Part shown: positions 26,433-33,804 of the stretch, in pieces
Numbering within the stretch: the first letter of the stretch is position 1
Layout: each line of letters begins with the position of its first letter
NCBI GenBank assembly: GCA_965247815.1
Contig: CBDFHW010000009.1
Location: 1-64,000, forward strand
Direction of reading: 5' to 3'
DNA from: CBDAQA01 sp965247815
Lineage (GTDB): Bacteria > Planctomycetota > Phycisphaerae > Tepidisphaerales > Tepidisphaeraceae
Length of the DNA stretch: 64,000 nucleotides
Position numbers and translations under genes: made by a program
The notes under the pieces: generated by a model
The model's database searches: none
Told to the model about the DNA's origin: nothing
The model's input: the letters and a program-made list of their open reading frames with translations, nothing else

Positions 26433-26465
26433 AAGCACGGCGGACGAATGATGTCCGCCGTGCTT
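26433..26465 (-). terminator. Intrinsic terminator of rpsL-rpsG
   Basis: A 13-bp perfect stem, AAGCACGGCGGAC/GTCCGCCGTGCTT, with a 7-base loop. On the minus strand it is followed by T6, making a strong rho-independent terminator just after rpsG. On the plus strand the T run is poor, so it may only partly stop the GH15 transcript. Confidence 0.88.
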
Positions 26466-26496
26466 CGTTGTTTGATCGAGATAAACTCGTGCCAAC

Positions 26497-26973
26497 TTAC
26501 CAGGCAAAGTGCGCGAACGCCTTGTTGGCGTCGGCCATGCGGTGGGTGTCTTCGCGCTTCTTCATGGCGTTGCCTTCCTTGCGGAAGGCGGCCATCAATT
26601 CGTCTGCAAGACGGTCGGCCATTGGACGACCACCGCCGTCGCGGCAGGCACCGATCAACCAGCGGAACGCGAGGCTCTGCTGACGACGCTTGTTGACCTG
26701 CATCGGGACCTGATAGTTCGCCCCGCCGACGCGGCGGCTGCGGACTTCGACATAAGGCTTGATGTTGTTGATCGCGGTTTCGAACAGTTCCAGCGGGGGA
26801 ACGTCCTTGACTTTCTTAGTGACCTGATCCATCGCTCCGTAGAACAGCTTCTGGGCGACGGTCTTCTTGCCGTCCCACATCAGGGAGTTGATGAACTTGC
26901 TGACAAGCTTGCTGTTGAACCGTGGGTCCGGCTTGAGCATGTCTTCGGAAGCGGTGAATTTCTTATATGCCAT
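26497..26973 (-). CDS. rpsG: 30S ribosomal protein S7
   Basis: S7 binds the 3' major domain of 16S rRNA and nucleates head assembly of the small subunit. The 158-residue product shows the family blocks SKFINSLMWDGKKTVAQKLFYGA, NNIKPYVEVRSRRVGGANYQVPM, and RWLIGACRDGGGRPMADRLADEL. The true start is the ATG giving MAYKKFTASED; the open frame upstream is the rpsL-rpsG spacer. In many bacteria fusA and tuf follow, but here the next gene is a convergent GH15, so the str cluster is cut after rpsG. Regulation may include S7 autorepression, but I cannot see the site. Confidence 0.97.
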   Translation of the reverse strand: MAYKKFTASEDMLKPDPRFNSKLVSKFINSLMWDGKKTVAQKLFYGAMDQVTKKVKDVPPLELFETAINNIKPYVEVRSRRVGGANYQVPMQVNKRRQQSLAFRWLIGACRDGGGRPMADRLADELMAAFRKEGNAMKKREDTHRMADANKAFAHFAW

Positions 26974-26978
26974 AGGAT

Positions 26979-27073
26979 TGGTTACTGGTGACTGGTTGTT
27001 AGTAAAAAGGAAAAGGTGTGAATGGCGTTGCTGCTGTATGTACCAACAACTAACAACTACCAACTAACAACTA
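26979..27073. repeat. Simple-sequence repeat spacer between rpsL and rpsG
   Basis: The spacer holds GGTTACTGGTGACTGGTTG near rpsG and, on the other side, a chain of CAACTAACAACTAC units ending at the rpsL stop codon. Both look like degenerate heptamer-type intergenic repeats. They lie inside a ribosomal operon and will be transcribed, so they must be tolerated in the mRNA. Confidence 0.5.
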
Positions 27074-27442
27074 TTTCCCTTTCTTTGCTCCGTACTTGCT
27101 GCGGCTACGCTTCCGGCCGTCAACGCCTAAGGCGTCGAGCGTGCCACGGACGATGTGGTATCGCACACCGGGAAGATCGCGAACTCGACCGCCCCGAACC
27201 AGCACGATGCTGTGTTCTTGAAGGTTGTGTTCTTCGCCCGGGATGTAAGCCGTGACTTCATTACCGTTGCTCAGGCGAACGCGGGCAATTTTCCGAAGTG
27301 CCGAGTTCGGCTTTTTCGGGGTCATGGTCTTGACCTGAAGACACACGCCACGCTTCTGCGGGCAGGCTTCGAGATCTTTAACCTTGTTGATGCGCGGTAA
27401 GGCCCGTCTGGGCTTCTTGATAAGCTGATTAATCGTCGGCAT
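27071..27442 (-). CDS. rpsL: 30S ribosomal protein S12
   Basis: S12 sits at the decoding centre and controls tRNA selection accuracy. The product has 123 residues from ATG (MPTINQLIKKPR), with an AGGAAGAG ribosome site directly upstream. Conserved blocks are present: CPQKRGVCLQVKTMTPKKPNSALRK (streptomycin-site region, Lys at TPKKPNS), VRLSNGNEVTAYIPGEEHNLQEHS and RVRDLPGVRYHIVRG. It keeps the wild-type lysines, so sequence gives no hint of streptomycin resistance. First gene of rpsL-rpsG. Confidence 0.98.
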   Translation of the reverse strand: MPTINQLIKKPRRALPRINKVKDLEACPQKRGVCLQVKTMTPKKPNSALRKIARVRLSNGNEVTAYIPGEEHNLQEHSIVLVRGGRVRDLPGVRYHIVRGTLDALGVDGRKRSRSKYGAKKGK

Positions 27443-27777
27443 ACTCTTCCTAAAGAAACACGAACCCGAACACGGGAAAGTCCGGTACCTTACCGCCCCC
27501 CGGTGGTGTTGACAAGGCCTTTGCGCCGTCATTCTAACACCGAGTTTCAAACGGTCCTTTTCGGGCACCGGGCGACACGGGATCTCGGCCACTTGACCCC
27601 GGGCCTGATGCACGACGGCAAACCCACCGGGCTGAAACTTCGGTGACTTCCGCGCGTCATTGGGATGCCAACGTTGTACACCGGTCGAGCGGGCCCTAAG
27701 TTGAGCCGCTGTCGGCCGATCGGCGGCAACCAATGTGTACGCCGGATCAGCCGTATTAAGATGAAAGATCGAGATTT

Positions 27778-28974
27778 ATGAACTTCGCAAAGACCGCAAC
27801 CGCTTGTTTGTTCGCTGCCACGGTGTCGACCGTTGCACTGGTCGTGCCAGGGGCGTGCTATGCCGCCACTCCGGCAACCGAACCGACCGGGCAGGCGACG
27901 ACCAGTCCTGCGGCAACTCAAGCGGCCAACCCCGACGACGACCGTGCGGCAAAGATCGGCGTGCAGTTGATCGAGCTCAGTCGGCAGATAAAAGCCGACG
28001 GCGGCACGTCCGAGATCTATTCCGACGCCTCGAAACGGGTCGATGTCGCCCCCCGGTTGGTCCCGCTGCTGAAACAGCAGACGAGCCTTCTCGGCGAATA
28101 CATCACCGTCAGTCATGGTTCGATCCCGGTGACTGCCTTCGATCAGATGCGGCAGCATAACCTGGCCCTGCTCTACCTGCTGGGCGACCCGGAGACGACG
28201 AACTCGATCAACAGAGCGGCGCAGTCGACGGAATCCGACGCGACGCTTGAAGCGTTCACCACTCGGTTGCTGTCGCAGTGGATCGCAGCGGGAAAAGACG
28301 TCGATGCTCAGACCAAACTGGTCGATCAGGTCGAAAAGCTCGATCTTTCGCACCCTTCGAATGTGAAACTGACGATGTTCACGTTTCAGTTGTCACGCGA
28401 CGCCGCCACCGACGAACTGGGGGACCGGTTGATGGCCTTGGCGTCGGAGACGATGAAAAACCCCGCCGCGACCGCTCTGCAGAAGCAGGTTCCGATGGTC
28501 AAGCGGTACCGAGGCGCGATCGAGGCCGCCCTCACGCTTTTGAAAAGCCACGAGGGCAAGCCGCTGGAAATCAGCGGGCGGACACCCGACGGGACAACCT
28601 TCAGTACTGCCGATTGGAAAGGCAAAGTTATTTTAGTGGACTGCTGGGCGACGTGGTGCGCGCCCTGCGTTGTGGGCCTGCCACGGGTGAAGGACGTCTA
28701 TGAGAAGTACCACAAAGTGGGATTAGAGATAGTCGGCGTCTCGAGCGATTACGCCGCCGAAACGTTGACCGCATTCACCACCAAGAATGCAATGCCCTGG
28801 CCGCAGTTACTCGACGCGAAAGCCGCCGCCGAGACGAAATGGAATACACTGGCGACGGGGAATAATGTATACCAGCTGCCGACGGTTTTTCTGATCGACA
28901 AAAAAGGTGTCTGTCGTTCGGTGCTGGTCGACGACGACTTTGAGACGCTTATCCCGCGGCTGCTCGCGGAGTGA
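27778..28974 (+). CDS. Exported TlpA-domain protein, copy 1 (WCAPC)
   Basis: A 398-residue secreted or periplasmic protein. It has a signal peptide (~1-29), a Thr/Ala/Pro linker, ~200 mostly helical residues of unknown function (ELSRQIKADGG, LLYLLGDPETT), then a TlpA thioredoxin domain from ~265. The redox motif is WCAPC (C294, C297) in LVDCWATWCAPCVVGLPR, and the cis-Pro loop is YQLPTVFLID. The helical domain plus TlpA order is common in planctomycetes. Likely role: reduction or isomerisation of exported disulfides, with the helical part possibly a docking domain. It is followed by a paralogue of the same layout 59 bp on. Confidence 0.85.
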   Translation: MNFAKTATACLFAATVSTVALVVPGACYAATPATEPTGQATTSPAATQAANPDDDRAAKIGVQLIELSRQIKADGGTSEIYSDASKRVDVAPRLVPLLKQQTSLLGEYITVSHGSIPVTAFDQMRQHNLALLYLLGDPETTNSINRAAQSTESDATLEAFTTRLLSQWIAAGKDVDAQTKLVDQVEKLDLSHPSNVKLTMFTFQLSRDAATDELGDRLMALASETMKNPAATALQKQVPMVKRYRGAIEAALTLLKSHEGKPLEISGRTPDGTTFSTADWKGKVILVDCWATWCAPCVVGLPRVKDVYEKYHKVGLEIVGVSSDYAAETLTAFTTKNAMPWPQLLDAKAAAETKWNTLATGNNVYQLPTVFLIDKKGVCRSVLVDDDFETLIPRLLAE

Positions 28975-29033
28975 TCTCGCGAACGGAGTCGGGCACTTTT
29001 TGAAATTGGCAGCGGCGAAGAAGTGGACACAAT

Positions 29034-30179
29034 ATGATGATCAAAGTTGGCACTCTCAAACAGCGGGCCCTGCTCGCAGTGATCGCGGCCGTCGGCCCGG
29101 GCCGGGTGCTTTGCGCGGCCGCGCACGGCCAAACCACTGCCCCGACGACGGCACCGGCAGCCGAAGCCCCGTCCAGGTCAGCGGAGGCCATCAACGCCGA
29201 CATCAAGGAGCAGTTCGAACAAAGTCAGGACCTGCTGGCCAGCCCAACAATGCTGACCAACGCCGACCTGCGGAACGCGGCCGCCCCAAAGGCGATTCCG
29301 ATTTTCAAAAAACTGGTGGCCGACTTTAACGAGCTCGAAGCCGTCGATTCGTCAGTCAAAGAGCAGGTCGCGCCCGGGCGGGCGGAATTTACGATGCTTT
29401 TGGCGTTGATGGGAGACCCTGACGCGGCCGTTAAGCTGAAGCAACAGGCGAGCGACCCGAATCCCGCCGTTTCACTCGAAGGCAGGAGCGGGCAACTGAT
29501 GATCGCTTGGTTCAATGTCGGCGGTGACGAGACGGCCGCCGCCAAGGTCGTCGACGACGTCGAAAAACTCGCCAAGGCCAACCCGCAGAGCACTGCGTTA
29601 ACGGGTCAGCTGGTACAGATGTCTCAGGTGGGCGCGCCGTCCGAACCCATACACAACCGTCTGCTGGCGATCGCCAGCGACGTCATGAAAAATGAGTTCG
29701 CGGACCAGATCAAACAACAGCTTGCGTCTTCGAAAAAGCTGGAGGAGTTGGAGGGAAAACCGCTGACGATTGCCGGCAAGCAACTCGGCGACAAGGATTT
29801 TTCGACGGCTGGTTGGCAGGGCAAAGTAGTGCTGGTCGATTTCTGGGCGACGTGGTGCGGGCCGTGCATGGCCGAGATGCCGCGGGTGCAGAAGATGTAC
29901 GCCGATTATCACGAAAAAGGGCTCGAAGTGCTCGGGGTTTCAAACGACCAGTCGGGCGACGATCTGGCGAAATTCGTTGGCGAGAACGCCAAGACGATGC
30001 CCTGGCCGCAACTGTTCGACGGCGCGGCCGCCGAGGCCCAGAAGTGGAACCCGATCACCACCGGGTTCGGCATTAACGGTATCCCGACGATGTTTCTGAT
30101 CGACAAAAAGGGAATCTGTCGATCGGTGACCGCGCGTGAAAAGTTGGAAGAGTTAATTCCCAAGATGTTGGCGGAGTAG
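29034..30179 (+). CDS. Exported TlpA-domain protein, copy 2 (WCGPC)
   Basis: A 381-residue paralogue of the preceding gene with the same order: signal peptide to ~33 (AVIAAVGPGRVLCAAAHGQ), a short Thr/Pro linker, a helical region (~45-240) and a C-terminal TlpA domain. The redox site is WCGPC (C275, C278), the canonical thioredoxin pair, unlike the CAPC of copy 1. The cis-Pro loop is GIPTMFLIDKKGICRSV, and copy 1 has the same LIDKKGVCRSV extension. Tandem duplication with changed redox motif suggests division of labour, for example reductase versus oxidase or isomerase. It is four bases from the next gene, so part of an operon. Confidence 0.87.
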   Translation: MMIKVGTLKQRALLAVIAAVGPGRVLCAAAHGQTTAPTTAPAAEAPSRSAEAINADIKEQFEQSQDLLASPTMLTNADLRNAAAPKAIPIFKKLVADFNELEAVDSSVKEQVAPGRAEFTMLLALMGDPDAAVKLKQQASDPNPAVSLEGRSGQLMIAWFNVGGDETAAAKVVDDVEKLAKANPQSTALTGQLVQMSQVGAPSEPIHNRLLAIASDVMKNEFADQIKQQLASSKKLEELEGKPLTIAGKQLGDKDFSTAGWQGKVVLVDFWATWCGPCMAEMPRVQKMYADYHEKGLEVLGVSNDQSGDDLAKFVGENAKTMPWPQLFDGAAAEAQKWNPITTGFGINGIPTMFLIDKKGICRSVTAREKLEELIPKMLAE

Positions 30180-30183
30180 TTGA

Positions 30184-31530
30184 ATGGCTTCACGTGTTTG
30201 CCTGATCGATCTTCCCGGGCTGAGTAAAAAACTTTTATCCGCCGTGCCTGCCGAGTCGGCGTTCGGCAAATGGGTCGCTGGTAAAACGGCGGTCACGCTG
30301 AAACCGTCGTGGCCGGCCGTCACGTGTTCGGTTCAGGCGACGCTGACCACAGGCGTACCGCCATCGCAGCACGGCATCGTCGCCAACGGCATTCCGACCT
30401 TTCGGTCCGTTGCCGACCGGCAGCTGGTCGACGACAGCAACTTCGCCGAGTACCGAAAACAGGTCAGCTTCTGGGAGCAATCGAACCAGTTTGTTCAGGT
30501 GCCGCGGTTCTGGCAAAACGCCGACGGCACGAGTCGGTACAAGACCGCGCTCCTGTTTTTTCAGAACTCGATGCCGGGTTTTCACGGCACGCCCCGCCCC
30601 GCCGCCGACATCGTGCTGACCCCGAAACCGGACCACGGCCCGGACGGGAAACTGGTCAGCCTGTGCTGGTCGAATCCGCCCGAACTAGTGCCGGCCCTGT
30701 TCAAGGAACTCGGACCGTTCCCGCTGATGAATTACTGGGGGCCGATGGCCGGCATCGCGTCGAGCAAATGGATCGCCAAAGCCGCCGCGATGGTCTGGCA
30801 GCAGCACGCACCGCAAGTGCAATTGGTGTATATCCCGCATCTGGATTACGACCTGCAGCGGTTCGGGCCGGACTCGCCGCAAGCGATAAGGGCCGTTGTT
30901 GATCTCGCGAGTGCGCTAGAACCGTTGTTCGCGTCGGTGATCGCCGATGGTGCTGATGTCGTCGTCTTAAGTGAGTATTCCATCTCCACCGCCGACGACG
31001 CAATCGCTCTGAATAAGCTGTTCAGGCATGCGGGCCTGCTGGTCACTCGTGATACCCCGGATGGTGTTCTGATCGATTATGAAATGTCAGACGCGTTCGC
31101 GATGGTTGATCATCAGATCGCTCACGTGTACTTGAAAAACGATTCCGTCCTTTCAAGCGTCGATACATTGCTTCGAAAAGAATCGATCGTGCCTTTGACT
31201 GCAGATCGTAAAGTGACTCATCCCCGCGCCGGCGATATTCAAGTCGAAGCGCCTGGCAATAAATGGTTTGACTACAGATGGTGGGATCTGAAGGAGGTGG
31301 GACCAGGCTTCGCTTCGACAGTCGATATTCACAGAAAGCCGGGCTATGACCCCCTCGAACTGTTCTTTGACCCTGCAACGAAATCTGTTATCTCGGATTC
31401 GAACCGAATCCGCGGAAGCCATGGCAGGTCCGCGACGAGCGATGGTCTTTGTCTAGGACTCGCAACGCAGGCTGAAAGCCTAAACGCCGCCGATGTTGCG
31501 AACGAACTCGCACAACTGTTGAGCCGCTGA
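30184..31530 (+). CDS. Alkaline-phosphatase-superfamily (nucleotide pyrophosphatase/phosphodiesterase) protein
   Basis: A 448-residue hydrolase of the type I phosphodiesterase/nucleotide pyrophosphatase group. Seen: the first metal site D9 in CLIDLPGL, the nucleophile Thr47 in PSWPAVTCSVQATLTTG, GVPPSQHGIVANG, and a second metal region (YIPHLDYDLQRFGPD and VVVLSEYSI). There is no signal peptide, so it acts in the cytoplasm. A substrate cannot be named; relatives act on nucleotides, phosphonates or lipid head groups. ATG follows the TlpA copy 2 stop by four bases and GGAG sits just before, so translation is coupled. The last ~80 residues have lower third-position GC than the rest. Confidence 0.87.
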   Translation: MASRVCLIDLPGLSKKLLSAVPAESAFGKWVAGKTAVTLKPSWPAVTCSVQATLTTGVPPSQHGIVANGIPTFRSVADRQLVDDSNFAEYRKQVSFWEQSNQFVQVPRFWQNADGTSRYKTALLFFQNSMPGFHGTPRPAADIVLTPKPDHGPDGKLVSLCWSNPPELVPALFKELGPFPLMNYWGPMAGIASSKWIAKAAAMVWQQHAPQVQLVYIPHLDYDLQRFGPDSPQAIRAVVDLASALEPLFASVIADGADVVVLSEYSISTADDAIALNKLFRHAGLLVTRDTPDGVLIDYEMSDAFAMVDHQIAHVYLKNDSVLSSVDTLLRKESIVPLTADRKVTHPRAGDIQVEAPGNKWFDYRWWDLKEVGPGFASTVDIHRKPGYDPLELFFDPATKSVISDSNRIRGSHGRSATSDGLCLGLATQAESLNAADVANELAQLLSR

Positions 31531-31605
31531 ACTTAGCTTAAGACTAGGAACAGATGTGCCCGCAGAATCGTCGGGCTTGGTCCTGATTTCCCGTAGCTTT
31601 CAGCA

Positions 31606-31833
31606 TCAGGAACGCTGGGCATTGTCCAGAATACTTCCGGGTCGAGCATACCGCTCCCAAGAATTAGCGTGGCATTTTGGGCAGAGGCGTGGCGCGGTCA
31701 CCATATTTTCGGGCTCGAATCCACACGAGCGGCATTGCAGTTGAAAAACAGCAACCTTTGCCGTGGAAACTAGATACGGATCGTACGAAGCAAAATGACC
31801 CTCTGACGCAAACGGTTCCATGCTGATGGACAT
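31606..31833 (-). CDS. Small zinc-ribbon protein
   Basis: A 75-residue protein with one zinc ribbon, CRSCGFEPENMVTAPRLCPKC, two CxxC knuckles separated by 14 residues. The N-terminal half (MSISMEPFASEGHFASYDPY) is polar. A short C-terminal tail follows (WERYARPG). The start has an excellent AGGAGA site 7 bases upstream, which decides for this ATG over one 24 bases further out. It could be a nucleic-acid or protein-binding adaptor. It stands alone between the phosphodiesterase and the response regulator. Confidence 0.75.
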   Translation of the reverse strand: MSISMEPFASEGHFASYDPYLVSTAKVAVFQLQCRSCGFEPENMVTAPRLCPKCHANSWERYARPGSILDNAQRS

Positions 31834-32040
31834 GCTAAGTCTCCTGTTACAACGCACTTACAATTAAGTGGAAGTACGCAGGAAATAAAGCAAGGACGGT
31901 GCCAGAAGGGCAATGTCAAAAAATTATCAGCTGCAATGAGGAGAGTCTAAAGTTTGGTGCAATCATACGGGACAAAATCGATCCAGATCTCTCAGTTTTG
32001 GTACGACATCTTGCCGCAACGGCGACAAACGGACGCAGAT

Positions 32041-33438
32041 TCACGTCTCTAAGACGGATTCGTCGGCTGACGGCACGATCTTTCGCTCGAGTTCGTATTG
32101 GTGCAGTTTCCGCTGCAGCGTTCGAACCGAAATATTGAGCCGCTGCGCCGCGTGAGTGCGGTTACCATTACAGTTGTCCAGCGCTTTCGAAATAGCGAGC
32201 TTTTCAAGTTCGTCCATCGTCAGGTTCGTTGGAAGATCTCTTGGCGTGGCGGATCCCAATGTGCTTTCACGAATCTCATCCGGAAGATCATTTTCGGACA
32301 TGACGTCGGTTTCGGCCAAAACGATCATCCGCTCCAGCGCATGGCGAAGCTCCCGCACGTTGCCCGGCCAACGGTAGGACAGCAGTTTTCGAATCACTTC
32401 CGGCGAAACCCGTTTCGAAGGCATGTGCTTCAAATTCGTCAGTTCTGAGACGAAGTGATCGATCAAGATCGGGATGTCGTCCGGGCGTTGCCGCAGCGGC
32501 GGGAGATTGATCGTGACGACATTCAGTCTGTAGTAAAGATCCTCGCGGAACGTGCCCGCTTCGACCATTTTACGAAGATCCTGCCGTGTTGCCGCCAGAA
32601 CGCGAACGTCGACCTTGCGGTCCTCGTGACCACCCACCGGGGTGACGGTGAGCGTCTCAAGAACGCGCAACAGCTTGGCCTGCAGCCCGATTTCGAAGTC
32701 GCCGATTTCGTCGATGAACAGTGTGCCGCCGTCGGCCTGTTCGAACCGGCCGATTCGCTTGTCCGTCGCGCCGGTGAACGCCCCGCGGACGTGCCCGAAT
32801 AGCTCGCTTTCGACCAACGTCGCCGGCACCGCCGCCGCATTGACCGCAACGAACGGGCCTTTTTTCCTCGGGCTGTTGTAATGCAGCGCCTGCGCGACCA
32901 GCTCTTTTCCAGTCCCGGTTTCCCCGAGCACCAAAACCGTACTGTCGACCGCGGCCGCCCGCTGAATCTTGGTGAACACGTCTTTCATCTGCTTCGACTG
33001 GCCGATGATCTGTTCGAGCCCGAACTTCTGGTCCAACTGCCGGCGAAGGCTGTCGATTTCCTTGTCTTTCTTCTGCGTATCTATCGCCCGTCTGATCAGC
33101 AGCATCAGTTCGTCGGGATTGATGGGCTTTGTCAGGTAGTCATACGCACCGTTCTTCATCGCCTCGACCGCGCTGGACACGCTGGCCTGGCCACTGACGA
33201 GGATGAACTGCGTGTCGGGCTGGCGCTTTTTCCAGAGCTGCAGCAGGTCCATCCCGCTGACCTCGCCCATGTTCAGGTCGCTGATCACGATGTCGATATT
33301 TTCGTCGATATACCCGGACGCTTTGTCGGCGTTTTCCGCGCCGAAAACAGTAAAACCTTCGGACTTCAGGATCTGACTGACCGCCTTGCGCTCAGTCTCG
33401 TGATCCTCTACCACAAGCACTCTGCCCGCGGTTGCCAT
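32041..33438 (-). CDS. Sigma-54-dependent response regulator (NtrC family)
   Basis: A 465-residue transcription activator. Domain order: receiver (1-120, phosphoacceptor D54 in VISDLNMGEVSGMDLL), AAA+ domain (~140-380) with Walker A GETGTGKE, the sigma-54-contact loop GAFTGA, Walker B GGTLFIDEIGD, then a Fis-type HTH (NGNRTHAAQRLNISVRTLQRK). It binds upstream of sigma-54 promoters and opens them by ATP hydrolysis when phosphorylated. The divergent haem-domain histidine kinase 366 bp away is the obvious partner. No other signalling gene is near, and no target promoter (GG-N10-GC) is evident to me in the window. Confidence 0.96.
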   Translation of the reverse strand: MATAGRVLVVEDHETERKAVSQILKSEGFTVFGAENADKASGYIDENIDIVISDLNMGEVSGMDLLQLWKKRQPDTQFILVSGQASVSSAVEAMKNGAYDYLTKPINPDELMLLIRRAIDTQKKDKEIDSLRRQLDQKFGLEQIIGQSKQMKDVFTKIQRAAAVDSTVLVLGETGTGKELVAQALHYNSPRKKGPFVAVNAAAVPATLVESELFGHVRGAFTGATDKRIGRFEQADGGTLFIDEIGDFEIGLQAKLLRVLETLTVTPVGGHEDRKVDVRVLAATRQDLRKMVEAGTFREDLYYRLNVVTINLPPLRQRPDDIPILIDHFVSELTNLKHMPSKRVSPEVIRKLLSYRWPGNVRELRHALERMIVLAETDVMSENDLPDEIRESTLGSATPRDLPTNLTMDELEKLAISKALDNCNGNRTHAAQRLNISVRTLQRKLHQYELERKIVPSADESVLET

Positions 33439-33804
33439 AGCTCACCTTCGAATTAAAACGCCTCGTCGTAGCAATTAGCCGTGACGAATCGTCATACCAC
33501 ATCAAGACTTTGATGCACAATGAGTAAAGTTGAACCTGTTCGAGAACTCCGGCGTCCGGATCTGCCAAAACGCAGCGGGGGTTTGTGCTCACCTCGGTTG
33601 CGGTAGTCGATGTGTAAGCCGCTCCTCACCACGAGATTTTGTTGCTGGCGGAAAATCTAAGCACTGATTCAATCGTTGCCCGGTCCAAGGGCGAGTCAGA
33701 AAGTTTGAATCACTGCTTTTTTTATAGATCCATTCTCGCCGGAGCAGACGATTCGACGCGCGGGATGACACGCGTCGGATGAAGTCGTTACTATTCGCCC
33801 ACCG
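33439..33804. other. 366-bp divergent region between response regulator and kinase
   Basis: No protein gene is supported. The right half holds two structured elements read on the plus strand: a nested hairpin with a U tract and, 30 bases on, a 7-bp stem-loop (CGACGCG/CGCGTCG, 33754-33777). The left half looks like ordinary promoter DNA of moderate GC. No Shine-Dalgarno precedes the kinase ATG at normal distance. Confidence 0.6.
33661..33723 (+). terminator. Terminator-like nested hairpin in the kinase leader
   Basis: GCACTGATTCAA pairs with TTGAATCACTGC (11 of 12 pairs, one C-C mismatch, and two further A-T pairs at the base). The 32-base loop contains a second hairpin GCCC/GGGC. A run of seven T follows directly. 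It lies in front of the kinase gene on the coding strand, so it is either the end of a small RNA or an attenuator of the kinase mRNA. Confidence 0.6.
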
